Origin: Pseudevernia furfuracea
Lineage: Eukaryota; Ascomycota; Lecanoromycetes; Lecanorales; Parmeliaceae
Reading direction: 5' to 3'
Length of the DNA: 64,000 nucleotides
Assembly (NCBI GenBank): GCA_022315425.1
Contig: JAIUPT010000032.1
Location: 608,501 to 672,500 of the forward strand
Shown: piece after piece, positions 1 to 10,313 of the stretch
Numbering within the stretch: position 1 is the stretch's first letter
Layout of the letters: the number at the start of each line of letters is the position of its first letter
Translations under genes and position numbers: made by a program
The notes under the pieces: model-generated
The model's input: the letters and a program-made list of their open reading frames with translations, nothing else
Told to the model about the DNA's origin: nothing
Databases searched by the model: none

Positions 1-2374
1 TTTTGTAGTAGTCTGATAACGATCCAGACGGGTTGGCTTCGAGAAGAGCTGCGAAGAGTTGAAAGATGTATGGTATAAACTCTGGTCTAAATCAGCACAT
101 CGATGTTGGTCGTGCATCTGGCGAAACTCACCTTGCACATCGTCCTGTATCACACCAATGAATGATATGTAGAGACCATTTTCGAGCTTGTCAGGTTGCG
201 AAGGAGCGCTAAATCTTTACAAGTCATTAGCATCACCTTGAATTGGACATTCTGCCGAGGCCTCACCGAATAAAAGCTCCTAGAGCTTCGAAAAGGTAGT
301 AACAAAACCTAGGGTTGCTCGGGTTTTGACTACTGATCTGCGTAATCTTCACAAAATGTGTCAAGATCTCGTCCGCTATAGGCACGACAGCTTCTCTGAT
401 GACGATGAGGACTCGCATAACACATCGCATTAAGAACTCGTTCTCTTGCAGCTTCGCAGGCTCAGGATCCTTCTCGATCAAGCCGAACAAATGCCGTAAG
501 AGCTGCGCTGAAAGAGTTTCGACGGTTGCTCTCCCGAAAATTGCTTGTTTGGAGGCGTTGGTGAGGGCCATGATGCGTTCCAGAGCAATCGCAGCATAAG
601 TGTACACAACATAATCTGAGGAACCCAAATGCTTAACCACAAGAGGAAAAGCATCTTGCCATTGTGCTGCCGTGATCTGACTCCTGAACATGTAAAGATA
701 CTTCATGGCGTCAACTTGGAGAATAGGCTCAACGCCGGTGTCCGAGACCAGATCTCCAGCGATGTTATTTTGAAAGAATTCAATGACGTTTGCAAACTTG
801 TTGACGCTTGTGACCCCTTGGCTCGCCGTAATAGTGCCTCTGGCAGCTATTGAGGAGTACAGATACACGGCAGTGTCTTTCGACTTCCAATTGCTAGCAG
901 GATTTTGAGAATAGTCGGACAAGTAGTGATCAATGTATCGAAGGACAACCGTCGAGACCATACCCTCAAATTTTGCCATCAATTGTCGGAGGAAATCCGT
1001 CGCTGCCCGTCGCCGAGTGTCGCTATCAGAACCTTCAAGGTCTCTTCTGATGAATTCAATTGGTTCATCTTCGAAAAGTTCCATATCTGAGTCTCGCAAT
1101 GTCAGATTAGGTAGAATTACTCGCTCAACGACTTGGGTCAAAATAGACTCGTCATTGAATGCCTGCGCATGCTCGGTACTGCTTGTTACAGCAGTCAGAA
1201 ATTGTAACGCTTTGCTGACCAGAATGTCGTTTTTACTTTGCGGACCCACAGTGGTGAGAAGATTCCAGGAGCTTGATATAAACTGTCCAACGTGTACGCC
1301 AACGGCGTCCTCGTACTTCTTAATCCAAAGCTCCAAGACCTCGAAGATATCTGACTTAACGTGCTCCAAAGGACCTGCGTCACTATCGTCGTCTGTTTGT
1401 AGCAGATTGTTCTCGTAAGTGAGATATTTGTGAAGCAGTGAGGTCACTGCGGGTAGGCTATCTTCGAAGACTGGTGGTAAATCCTGAACTGAGAGGTCGT
1501 AGAACAGCTTGACAATGAGATTTAGTGTCGCGAATAGCTGCAAGAGCATTGTTTTATTTGACTGATTTTCATCGATGAGTGCGTCCGTGCTCTAAAAATT
1601 CAACATTAGTCCAGTCTCTTGCAGGGCGTACCTTTGGTGATTCTGGATTAACTCACCTGAACCAGACTCAAAAATGGATTCCCGAATTTATTCAAGACAT
1701 GATTAATTTCGGTGAATAGAGGGTCTGACCGGTACAGAGGCCGCCATCTCTTGAAAATTGAATGGGCGACTTGGAGCACTCCGTTATTTGTCGTAGGATT
1801 GTTAGGCGTCAGACGGGATACGAGATCCTAGATGAGCTTCAGCTTTGCGTGGGTATCAACTGAAGCAGCTCAATAGCGCACATCCACCAGTGAGTCCCAT
1901 CTCTCCCAAAAGTCACTGTCCGCTATGACACCAATCGCATCCCCCAACTGATACTGGATATTCGGGGGCACTGAGATCATGAGCCCGATGAGCTCGCGCT
2001 TAATGGCCGTAACCTCATTCTGAGGCATCTTGTGATTGCCATCTTCGTCCTAGTCACCATATAAGCCAAACGAATTCTTAGACCCGTAGTACTAAACTAG
2101 GTGCTCACCGTCCAATTTCTCTTGATATAATTCTTGAAGTATAAAGCACTGGCTAGGCGAGGAGTAGGACCATAGGTGTGTGTGGCTACAATCTGCAGCA
2201 AAGATAGGGAGAAGTTGGGCTTTTTCTCTTCGTGCAGGATAGCAAGCTCCGCTGCATGTGCGAGTTAGCCAGGCGATGCAACTGCTGAAGGAACAGGATC
2301 AAACCTTGTTTGTTTTGCGTGGGATCCAAGCTTGCTTCTAAAACTCGGGCAAGGCCCGGAAGATCTACAGCCAT
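1..2374 (-). CDS. CSE1: Exportin-2 / importin-alpha re-exporter (CSE1/CAS), 3' end cut by window
   Basis: Karyopherin-beta family protein that exports importin-alpha from the nucleus with Ran-GTP. Reading on the minus strand from the ATG at 2374, the exons I infer are 2374-2305, 2251-2109, 2049-1882, 1827-1657, 1591-267, 208-132 and 81-1 (continuing outside the window), separated by 50-65-nt introns. The joined frame stays open and gives a typical CSE1 order: an N-terminal importin-beta-like start, a segment with the family block RWRPLYRSD, the central CSE1 HEAT repeats in the large exon, and a block APSQPDKLENGLY at the edge. At least 670 residues are present; the family is about 960, so the C-terminal third is missing only because the window ends. 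It shares a roughly 0.7-kb upstream region with TSC2. Identification is from recognised family sequence; exon edges are inferred. Confidence 0.93.
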
Positions 2375-3072
2375 GGTCCAACAACTTCAGTGTGTTGGAC
2401 CTGGTTTTCAGAAAGCTGAGTTTAATTGAAGTAACAAACATGAAAACTGCGTCTAATGCAATTGATGCTCACCGTAAACAGACGCGATACGCGCGCTAAG
2501 AGCTGACGTGCCTAGAGCGAAGTACTTCAAATTAAAAAGTATATCTTCGATCAGAGATCATTCATGAGAAAAGACAAGATATTTCGTTGTTCTGGTAAAT
2601 GACCGGAGTCTTCGTTCATTTGTGCAAACAATCGGGAGTAAGAGGTTGAGAGGATTTGGAGATGGACATAGACTGTGGAATACGTAATAAGACTGGCCAA
2701 TGCTGAAAGATTATATATTAACCACATAGTGTCTCAAGCCAAATTGCTTGAACGCTTTCTTTGTATGGTGTTAAGCCAGATGGTTTTGAGGTAAGTCACC
2801 GTACTTATAAAAAAGCCTTGCGCTGCGTACCGATTTTATTGTGTTAGAGTTCCATGTACCTTAGCAGCATACCGTCTATAGAGTTGCCCGTGGGCTCTCT
2901 TGAGCTCCCTGATTCACCGCATATTGCCAAAATACCGTCGAATTCTAAATATCGTTTCTGTGTTATCGAATACCGGCTAACAGTGAAGAAAGCTCCAGGG
3001 AAGCTGTTCGGGCCTGGTACTGTCACCACTGTCCTCGTTCACGAACAACTAGAACCAAGACCATTTGTGTCC
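2375..3072. promoter_or_regulatory. Shared divergent upstream region of CSE1 and TSC2
   Basis: This interval separates the CSE1 start (minus) from the preferred TSC2 start (plus). I see no gene in it. Its last 220 nt (2854-3072) are open in frame with TSC2 and could be an N-terminal extension instead of leader. No strong TATA box or repeat stands out. Confidence 0.4.
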
Positions 3073-6000
3073 ATGAACACAGAAAGTGTTGACGGGAGCC
3101 AGAACGATAGCTCTCCTCCTTCGCTGAACGAGAGAATCAAATCCCTAGCCATCGGGCCTGGAAGCCCAAGCCCGGTGGGTAGGGCACAAAGCAGGGGTAC
3201 CGGCCACAGCGGTAGTCCTGACACAGCCCAGGGAAGCCCATCAAGTACCAAGCAGACTAAATACGTTAATGCCGAGGATGCTTTCAAAGCGAGATGCTTA
3301 CGTGAACTCGACCCGACGCTGCCAGCCGAGAAGAGGATCGCGGCAGCTTATGAGATTTCCAAAGAGATCGAACTATATTCCGCCGATGCTCTCTTGGACA
3401 TATGGACCGTCGCAGGAGACTTGACCACAGAGGAAGCTCCTCTAGAAGCCCGCAAAGCTGGGTTTGCCCTTTTGAAAGCTTCCGTATCTCATTCAGGGAT
3501 CTTGAAGGAGAGGGAGAGATTCTACTCTATGATAGTTACACCCGTGGATCCATCCCAAGCGAGTCTACAGATATCAGCCTTGGAAAGACTGACCAAGAAA
3601 GGTCAAGAGCTCCATCCTTTTGAGGCTAAGCTTGTTCCTTTTCTCAATCATTCACTACAAGGGTGGTTTCTGGCTGCGGAACGTGCAAGGGAAGCTCGTG
3701 CTGGAAATGGTTCAACAAAAGCTGAGCCAAACAGAAATTCCCCAAGTCTTGCAAGTGGGACCGGGCGGAGTGATGATGATTCTGGCAGAGATTGGTTTAG
3801 CAAACACAGCTTGAAGCAGTCAACACTCGGTGAGGAGAAAAGCCTATTAGACGCGTTCTATCTAATTACCGACATCCTTGAGAATCACCCAGAAGTCTTC
3901 TACGACGACCAATTGGATTTTTTGATTGAGCGGGTCACGTCAATTGCCCTCACAGCTAGATCACGTAAAGACATTCGAGGTACTCTCAACGTATTTTTGG
4001 CAATCACTGCAAAGGGTCGGCTTCCAGCATCAGCTTTAGAGCCTTGTGTCTACGTGCTCTGCAACGTATATGGTATTCAAGAGTCCAAATTTGAGGAAAA
4101 GGTTTGGGGCTGTCTCTCCAATCTCCTAAAATCGAATCATCAAGCCGCTACGAAAAGCATACTGTTGAAAGTATTGATCGATCCGCCAAAAGATGGCAGT
4201 ACAGAGAAATGGCGTCGGAAAATTCGGCCATCTCGTTCCCCACCAACCAACTCAAAAATGGCGTATTTAAGTCAGACGATCACGGTTGTTCGTGGAGCAT
4301 TACTCACAATCAAACGCGTCGCTCAGGACAGTAGCCTGGGAGACTTGTTCATCACCGAAATCCAGTCGCTCGCACGAGGACTCAAGAACGTACATACTCT
4401 AGATACACAGCTGGATGTCGTCAACTTGAAAACCATCCATTCACTTATCCTCAACGAGCATGTTGCCGATGCCCTTGGCGAAGAAGATTGGGGCATCCTG
4501 GTGGAGGGATTTGAGGGATTTTTTGGGGTGCCCCCGACGTTTACAACAAGTGAGGACGTCAGCTCCTCCTCGCCGCTCTACAACTTGATGCTCAGCGATC
4601 AAGCATTGAAACCCGAGATCACTAGCGGGATGCCTACAGTATTACAAGATATGGCAAAGCGCATCGTGTTTCTTCTACGAACAGATTGGGAGTCCTTGGA
4701 TCAAAGAAAGCTGACGGTTGTTACCAATATTCTTGTCCACATGGCATTGCGTGTGCCTTCTGTCTGGGAGGACGCTATCAATGTCATGCGGATCCAGGGC
4801 CTACTGAGTCCGAGCAACCACAATTGGATGCCTCATCTTCGGATGGTGTTCAGTAATGTTTTTATGGATGCCTCTCGATCCGAAGACGCAAGCTGTCTGG
4901 TCCTTCGGATATTCGAACACCTGTTTCCAACACTGAAGATCGACACCATGAAAAAAGCCATGTATGAAAATTGTCTCCGCGATGCCTGCCAAACGCTGAG
5001 TAGCAACACGAACCTTCTTCCAATCTCAGTACTTGCCTGCCTGGCCGATGTTGCAGCGCAGTGCGGTCCCGACATTGAGAACGACACCTTCCAACCTCTA
5101 CTCGAAGTGATCGAAAAGGCGTTGAAGGTTTCTTTGTCAGACGCTGCGGTGCCTGCTCAAGCGCTTGACTGTACTGTAGACTGCCTCATTAAGGTGTTTC
5201 TCAGGTCTCTACCGCAATCTTCTCTGAAAACAAGGAGATTATACAACCTCGTTGTATCCCTCGCAGCACCTTCAAATCCGACGGCCGTGAGGCTAAGCGT
5301 CATCAAATTACTTACGCGGTTGAGATGCGATGCGAAGGAAGCAATCGAGGTCGTATCAATTCCTGATAGTCTAGGTTTAGCATCAATTCTGTGCAGGACA
5401 GAGGCAACGGCCCTCTCACAGGATTCCGTGCCCACAGCGTCGAACAGCACGTCGACATATGAACAACCCCATGCAATGCGCACTGGTCGGTCTAGCGTTG
5501 TGGACAACTTCAACACTGTACGGTCGAGATCAACCACAAGGTCTGCCAACTTTAGGGAGCGTTTCCTGGAGCCTACTAATCCTTTGTGGATGTACGATGG
5601 GCCATTCAGAGGCCTTCCAGAAGACCCACAACATGGGCCAAGCCAAGTCGTTTACTCAAAACCTTCAAGCACAGAAAATCCCAATGTTTTGGACCTCAGT
5701 TCTTGGCTCGACGTCGTGATTGGCATACTGGAAGAAGGCAGCGACTGGGAGGTCTATAGCTACATTCTGGTCCACTTGCCTTCTCAACTGAGTAATCGCT
5801 CGCTGTTCGCGCGCCATGTCAGGCAACTTCAGACAATGCTCAACCTTGTGGTCGCCCAGGTTGAGAGGACGAGTAACAAGCCTTTTACTACGCCACTGCC
5901 AGAGACAGGTATAAAGCCGCGTGACATTGTTCTTTGCTTGCACCATACCCTGACAATGCTCTTGCCTTATAACGAGCACTTTGGTAGGCGCGAGTTGGAA

Positions 6001-7917
6001 AGCACTGTGCGAGCTTTTGCAAACGGCCTTGACAGGTGGGACGGCGCTGGAAAGTGTTGTATCCATGCCCTAGCCTTGTGCTGTCATGAGATTCCCTCTG
6101 TCATTGACAAATGGATGTTTAACATTATTCAGAAAATGCAACAGAAGATCACTCAATCTGATTTGGCAATCGATATTCTCGAATTCTTGAGCGGCCTTTC
6201 TGGACTGCCGGATGCCTGCTCTACCGCTACCGCAAAGGTACCCGACGCCCACTCAGGTGCCATTGCGGAGGATGGAGGCTTTTACATGACGGTTTTTGGA
6301 ATCTGTATACGCTACTTGGACTACGCGAGGGACCAGCGTCAGGGACAGACTGGCAGCGCTGGAACAAGATCCAGCCTCCAATCAGGCCGTCAAAGTGGTA
6401 GTGTAAGCGAAGTTGCCCAACCTACTGAAGCGAGCCAAGCCTCTGATAAGCAGACGAGCCTCTCGGAATACGTCTCCGCTTTGGCATATCAGGTCATCAC
6501 GTCTTGGTTCTTGACGATTGAAGTAAGTCGGCGAGCGCGCCACGTGGGATGGATAACGAAGGGGCTTGCTTGCAAAGACAACACGGGAAATCCGATGGTG
6601 GAAGAGCAAAGCCAAGTCATACTTGACATGATGCATCGCACTGTGTTCTCAGACCTCGGGGAAACAGAGCCAGACGAACGCTTCGTTGACCCAGACGAAA
6701 CTCCAATAAGAAAGACGTGGTTGGATGGCATGAGTATCCTCACATTGGAGATTTTGCCAAGCAGTAACAGTGGTCAATTCACGAAGCGGCAAGCATCGGG
6801 CACAACGCACGCGTCTTACTATCACAATACTGCTAAGATGCCCGAGCATCACGTCAAAGGGCGCAGGAGCGATTCAAGTTTCCATTCCCAAGGGCTTCCC
6901 GATGTCTATCCAAATCACATGTTCCTTCAAATATCTTCTACGATTGCACCGCTACCTATTCCCCTGCAGCCAATCGTTCTACCGGACAACGATGTAATAC
7001 AGCGTGCGCTGAGGAACTTTGATCGGACTGATACGGTGGATGGCCATAAAGCAGGCGTAATCTACATTGGCGAAGGACAATCTTCCGAAGCCGAGATTCT
7101 CGCAAACTCGCGAGGGACGGATGCTTACGAGGCTTTCCTGTTGGGACTTGGAACTAAAGTCAAGCTCAAGGATGCCAAGTTCAACACTCAAGGGCTTGAC
7201 CGTGTGTCTAATATCGACGGCACCGATACTTATGCTTGGCGCGATAGAGTCACCGAAATTGTCTTTCATGTCCCTACAATGATGCCGACAGATCCCGAGA
7301 ATGACCCGCAAGGTGTGAAGAAGAAGGCACACGTAGGGAATGATCGTGTGAAAATCGTTTTTAACAATTCGGGTCGAACATTCAATTTCGATACCTTCCC
7401 TTCAGAGATGAATTTCGTGAACATCTTAGTTACCCCTGAGGCGCATACTGGTGGTGGACGTCTGGTGACGGCGAAAAAGTTGCGCAGAAAAACACCGGAG
7501 GAAGGCGAGCCGGAACCATCAGCCACGGAGCTCTATGGTTACTACAAAGTGCAGACAATATGCTCGTCGAAATTTCCACAGCTCTCTCCAGCGGCTAGCC
7601 TGAAAGTCGTCTCGGCTGATGCTCTACCCGCCTTTGTCCGTAACTTGGCCTTGAACGCCTCTCTATTCTGCCAAATTTGGTCTGTCGTACTTGGCCATGG
7701 CGAATACTACTCGAGCTGGCGGGTGCGACTCAAAGAAATTATCAGACTCAGGAAGGAGTTTGCGAACACCAATGTCTCTGCCAACGTGGCATACCCACTA
7801 GGTCCAGGTCCGCCTCCCATATACGACGGAGACAGGTATACGGGCGTCGTTTCAGTGGGCGGCATTGCGGAGCCAAACTATTTTCATATGAGTTTGGACT
7901 TTACGAGGTGGACGTGA
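3073..7917 (+). CDS. TSC2: Tuberin-like GTPase-activating protein (TSC2), RapGAP domain
   Basis: Homolog of tuberin, the GAP that turns off the Rheb GTPase upstream of TORC1; in fungi it links nutrient supply to amino-acid uptake. The frame is a single intronless exon. From the ATG at 3073 the protein is 1614 aa; an in-frame upstream ATG at 2854 would add 73 residues. I prefer 3073 because the extension looks unlike the family, but neither ATG has a good -3 base, so this is open. An alpha-helical tuberin N-terminal and middle region is followed by a C-terminal RapGAP domain from about residue 1330. That domain contains the motif HVGND with the catalytic asparagine thumb at about residue 1423 (codon 7339), so the GAP should be active. 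The stop at 7917 overlaps a GTGAGT, so a short extra 3' exon is possible. TSC1 is not in the window. Confidence 0.93.
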   Translation: MNTESVDGSQNDSSPPSLNERIKSLAIGPGSPSPVGRAQSRGTGHSGSPDTAQGSPSSTKQTKYVNAEDAFKARCLRELDPTLPAEKRIAAAYEISKEIELYSADALLDIWTVAGDLTTEEAPLEARKAGFALLKASVSHSGILKERERFYSMIVTPVDPSQASLQISALERLTKKGQELHPFEAKLVPFLNHSLQGWFLAAERAREARAGNGSTKAEPNRNSPSLASGTGRSDDDSGRDWFSKHSLKQSTLGEEKSLLDAFYLITDILENHPEVFYDDQLDFLIERVTSIALTARSRKDIRGTLNVFLAITAKGRLPASALEPCVYVLCNVYGIQESKFEEKVWGCLSNLLKSNHQAATKSILLKVLIDPPKDGSTEKWRRKIRPSRSPPTNSKMAYLSQTITVVRGALLTIKRVAQDSSLGDLFITEIQSLARGLKNVHTLDTQLDVVNLKTIHSLILNEHVADALGEEDWGILVEGFEGFFGVPPTFTTSEDVSSSSPLYNLMLSDQALKPEITSGMPTVLQDMAKRIVFLLRTDWESLDQRKLTVVTNILVHMALRVPSVWEDAINVMRIQGLLSPSNHNWMPHLRMVFSNVFMDASRSEDASCLVLRIFEHLFPTLKIDTMKKAMYENCLRDACQTLSSNTNLLPISVLACLADVAAQCGPDIENDTFQPLLEVIEKALKVSLSDAAVPAQALDCTVDCLIKVFLRSLPQSSLKTRRLYNLVVSLAAPSNPTAVRLSVIKLLTRLRCDAKEAIEVVSIPDSLGLASILCRTEATALSQDSVPTASNSTSTYEQPHAMRTGRSSVVDNFNTVRSRSTTRSANFRERFLEPTNPLWMYDGPFRGLPEDPQHGPSQVVYSKPSSTENPNVLDLSSWLDVVIGILEEGSDWEVYSYILVHLPSQLSNRSLFARHVRQLQTMLNLVVAQVERTSNKPFTTPLPETGIKPRDIVLCLHHTLTMLLPYNEHFGRRELESTVRAFANGLDRWDGAGKCCIHALALCCHEIPSVIDKWMFNIIQKMQQKITQSDLAIDILEFLSGLSGLPDACSTATAKVPDAHSGAIAEDGGFYMTVFGICIRYLDYARDQRQGQTGSAGTRSSLQSGRQSGSVSEVAQPTEASQASDKQTSLSEYVSALAYQVITSWFLTIEVSRRARHVGWITKGLACKDNTGNPMVEEQSQVILDMMHRTVFSDLGETEPDERFVDPDETPIRKTWLDGMSILTLEILPSSNSGQFTKRQASGTTHASYYHNTAKMPEHHVKGRRSDSSFHSQGLPDVYPNHMFLQISSTIAPLPIPLQPIVLPDNDVIQRALRNFDRTDTVDGHKAGVIYIGEGQSSEAEILANSRGTDAYEAFLLGLGTKVKLKDAKFNTQGLDRVSNIDGTDTYAWRDRVTEIVFHVPTMMPTDPENDPQGVKKKAHVGNDRVKIVFNNSGRTFNFDTFPSEMNFVNILVTPEAHTGGGRLVTAKKLRRKTPEEGEPEPSATELYGYYKVQTICSSKFPQLSPAASLKVVSADALPAFVRNLALNASLFCQIWSVVLGHGEYYSSWRVRLKEIIRLRKEFANTNVSANVAYPLGPGPPPIYDGDRYTGVVSVGGIAEPNYFHMSLDFTRWT

Positions 7918-8677
7918 GTACATATGGAGATGATTGGAAGGCGTTGGTAAGCATAGTGGTGGCAGAGAAGAATGCCACTCAAAGGTCTTTGGTGTTGGCA
8001 GGGGAGGACCAACATGTTTATGGCAGATATCAGGGTGGCCCCCACAAAAGTTTTGCAAATTTTCTCTTCCCATTCACCAAGGCGTATGAAATGGAGGTAA
8101 AGGTTGGCGGAGTCGGGGGAAAGGAATGGTTCCAATTCAATGAGCAGGATATAGGGAGAAAAGATTGAAGCACGTGCATACGAGGATAAGTGTCAATATG
8201 CTGGATGATGGTGTCCAATGGGCAATGGATATTGAATATGCGAAAGATGATGGCCATTCTCTTTTCTTTCTTCGAATTCAAAATGTAAAATTAGGATAAG
8301 AAGCTCGCTCTAGTCCTTGAAAGCGACGTTCACAAAAGGACATTCCAAAGGGACATTCGCAATGGTGACCTGCCCAAGCAATCCAATCAATCCAATCAAT
8401 CCAAGAAATGGTGGCATGACTTGAGATGTGAGATGTGAGATGTGAGATGTGAGATGTGAGATGTGAGAATGCAGTGCAAATGTCTGGTATGATCGGAGTT
8501 TCCCTCGGTCCCCAACTTTTGAAGTCACGTGCTTAGGCGAGCTAAGAAAGACGCGCTAAGAAACAGTATTCTGAGCGAACAACAATAAGTAAGTACGTAC
8601 GAGACTCCGGTTTCTTTCCTTCACTGATCATCCATTCTACCCTACCCTGCCCGTCGCACAATTACTACGAGTACGGA
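7918..8677. other. Intergenic region with two short tandem repeats
   Basis: No gene is supported between TSC2 and the DUF7918 gene. The interval holds an AATCAATCC-type repeat (about 8376-8404) and a seven-base tandem repeat (8422-8468). The last 100 nt are pyrimidine-rich, as expected for a fungal promoter. Confidence 0.5.
8422..8468. repeat. Seven-base tandem repeat (TGAGATG)n, about 6.7 copies
   Basis: The unit TGAGATG is repeated without interruption for about 47 nt. It lies between the TSC2 stop and the DUF7918 gene start, outside any supported coding sequence. Its length makes it a likely variable-number locus. Confidence 0.9.
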
Positions 8678-9853
8678 ATGCGTCCATTTCGAGGTCTCAG
8701 CGTCCAAGTCATCACCCAGGATGGCCCCCTAAAACTTCACCATGACCCCGATGTTGATCCCAGCAGCGAGCCGCGCACACGCCAGCGATATATCGAAGCT
8801 GTCACGGGAGCTACCTTCAGGGTTAAAATTAGCGTGCATAAGGATTTCGAGCTACATACTCTAGGGTGCTGCGATGCTGTCCAGATCACAATCTCTTACG
8901 ATGGTCAGGAGTGTTATTGGTATACACACCTTACAAGAGCGTCGATTGTGTGTGAGTGGAGCAAAGGAAAGCCCGCGGAACACACCTTCTCACGTATACC
9001 GAACTTCTGCCAAGAGACGCACCAATGGAAGCAGGGTGTTACGAGCTTCGGTGCGTTGCATATGAGTAAGATTCACTGCTCCGCTTTTCAAGTGCCAAGC
9101 TCTAATCCCGTCTACAGAGGAGACCATAGATTCCCAAACTTCCTTGTCTGATGTACAGAACCTCGGCAGGATCCAGGTAAAGGTCGCACGAGTCCATTGT
9201 ATCCCGCGATCGACGCCGATTCCAGCGACGAAAGGGACACAGAAGCCGGTGACAGAAGTGACGGAGAAGATTTTGAAAGGCAAGGCTATTGCAAATACTG
9301 TTCGGTAAAGTAAAGCACAGATTTATGGCATTGCAGAGAAGCTGACATTGCTACATCAGCGTAACCGACCAACTCCCGGGAAAAGAGCCGCCTCTAACTC
9401 AGCATAAATTCAGCCCGATCCAAGGCGAGCATGGTCAACCCCTGATTTTCAACATTTTATACAGATCGAGGCGTAAGTGCGAGACCGCGTGCTCTCCGTA
9501 TTTCCCAGGCTCATCACTCGGCTAGATACTCTCCAGATGCTGGGCTGTATTCCTCGAACCCCCTCTCCTGAGCCCGAAACTGCCACGCCAAATAGCCCTG
9601 TGACCAGTCGGGAACAGAAAGTGCGAAACTTGCGAGTCAGTCGTCTCTCTTGAACACATTTATCATCAACCAAACTAATGCCAAACAGGCTCAATTAGCG
9701 CTTCTCGAAGGCACTGCCGGGAACGTCAAAGCGGAAGGCTCAGGCTCACGGACAACTATAAAGCGCGAACTGGAAGACACAGAAAACGCAGGCGCCAGAA
9801 AACGTTCTCGAAAATACGGTCCAATCGAGACCATTGACCTTACGGGCAACTAG
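8678..9853 (+). CDS. DUF7918-type fungal protein, five exons
   Basis: Conserved fungal protein of unknown function. Exons rebuilt from frame and splice signals are 8678-9065, 9118-9304, 9360-9472, 9526-9635 and 9689-9853; all four introns are 52-55 nt, and the joined CDS is 963 nt (320 aa). The N-terminal half starts MRPFRGLSV and carries a beta-rich domain with RQRYIEA, a pattern I associate with the DUF7918 family. The third exon keeps a family-like segment ending FNILYRSR. The C-terminus is lysine/arginine-rich (ARKRSRK) and ends in IDLTGN, an acidic/hydrophobic tail common in this family and resembling a SUMO-interaction type sequence. Nuclear localisation is therefore plausible but only inferred. 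The first ATG was chosen because the family motif begins right after it. Confidence 0.8.
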
Positions 9854-10313
9854 CTGACAGTCACTTGCTCGGATGCATCAGCGTCCTCCTAGTCAGACAA
9901 TGTTGTCCTGTAAATGTACCAATGGCTCTTCATTTTTGTCAGACTCGTGGCGCGGAAGCCTTTTTACATTGGTCTTTTCAAGATACCCGTTGCATATAGC
10001 AGAACATGATCACCGATGTAACATACTTTTGGCTTTGCGCCACCGTGTAGCAACTTCAACGACAGATTAAAACTTCAGTGATAATCAAACGGCGTCCTAA
10101 TGCCAAGGGCTCAATGCCCGCAAAGTAAGTAGATCTCTGAGCTCGTATTCATTGATCAACAAAACAATTGGCTCGTTGCCAAGTGGACATGCTCATCCTA
10201 CACGACTCCGTTGCCTACCAATAATATACTCCAACGGGTGGCCGCCATCAACGACACATCACCCGCTTACTCCTGCCACTTGGTCGTGCCAAGCCAAGGA
10301 CGTCTTCCTCTCT
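9854..10313. other. Convergent 3' intergenic region, no gene seen
   Basis: The DUF7918 gene and SEC16 converge on this 460-nt interval. I see only short, unconvincing open frames and no RNA gene. Confidence 0.5.

Noticed and set aside
8422..8468. Possible CRISPR-like array
   Set aside because: Units are seven bases with no spacers, in a eukaryotic genome; it is a plain tandem repeat.
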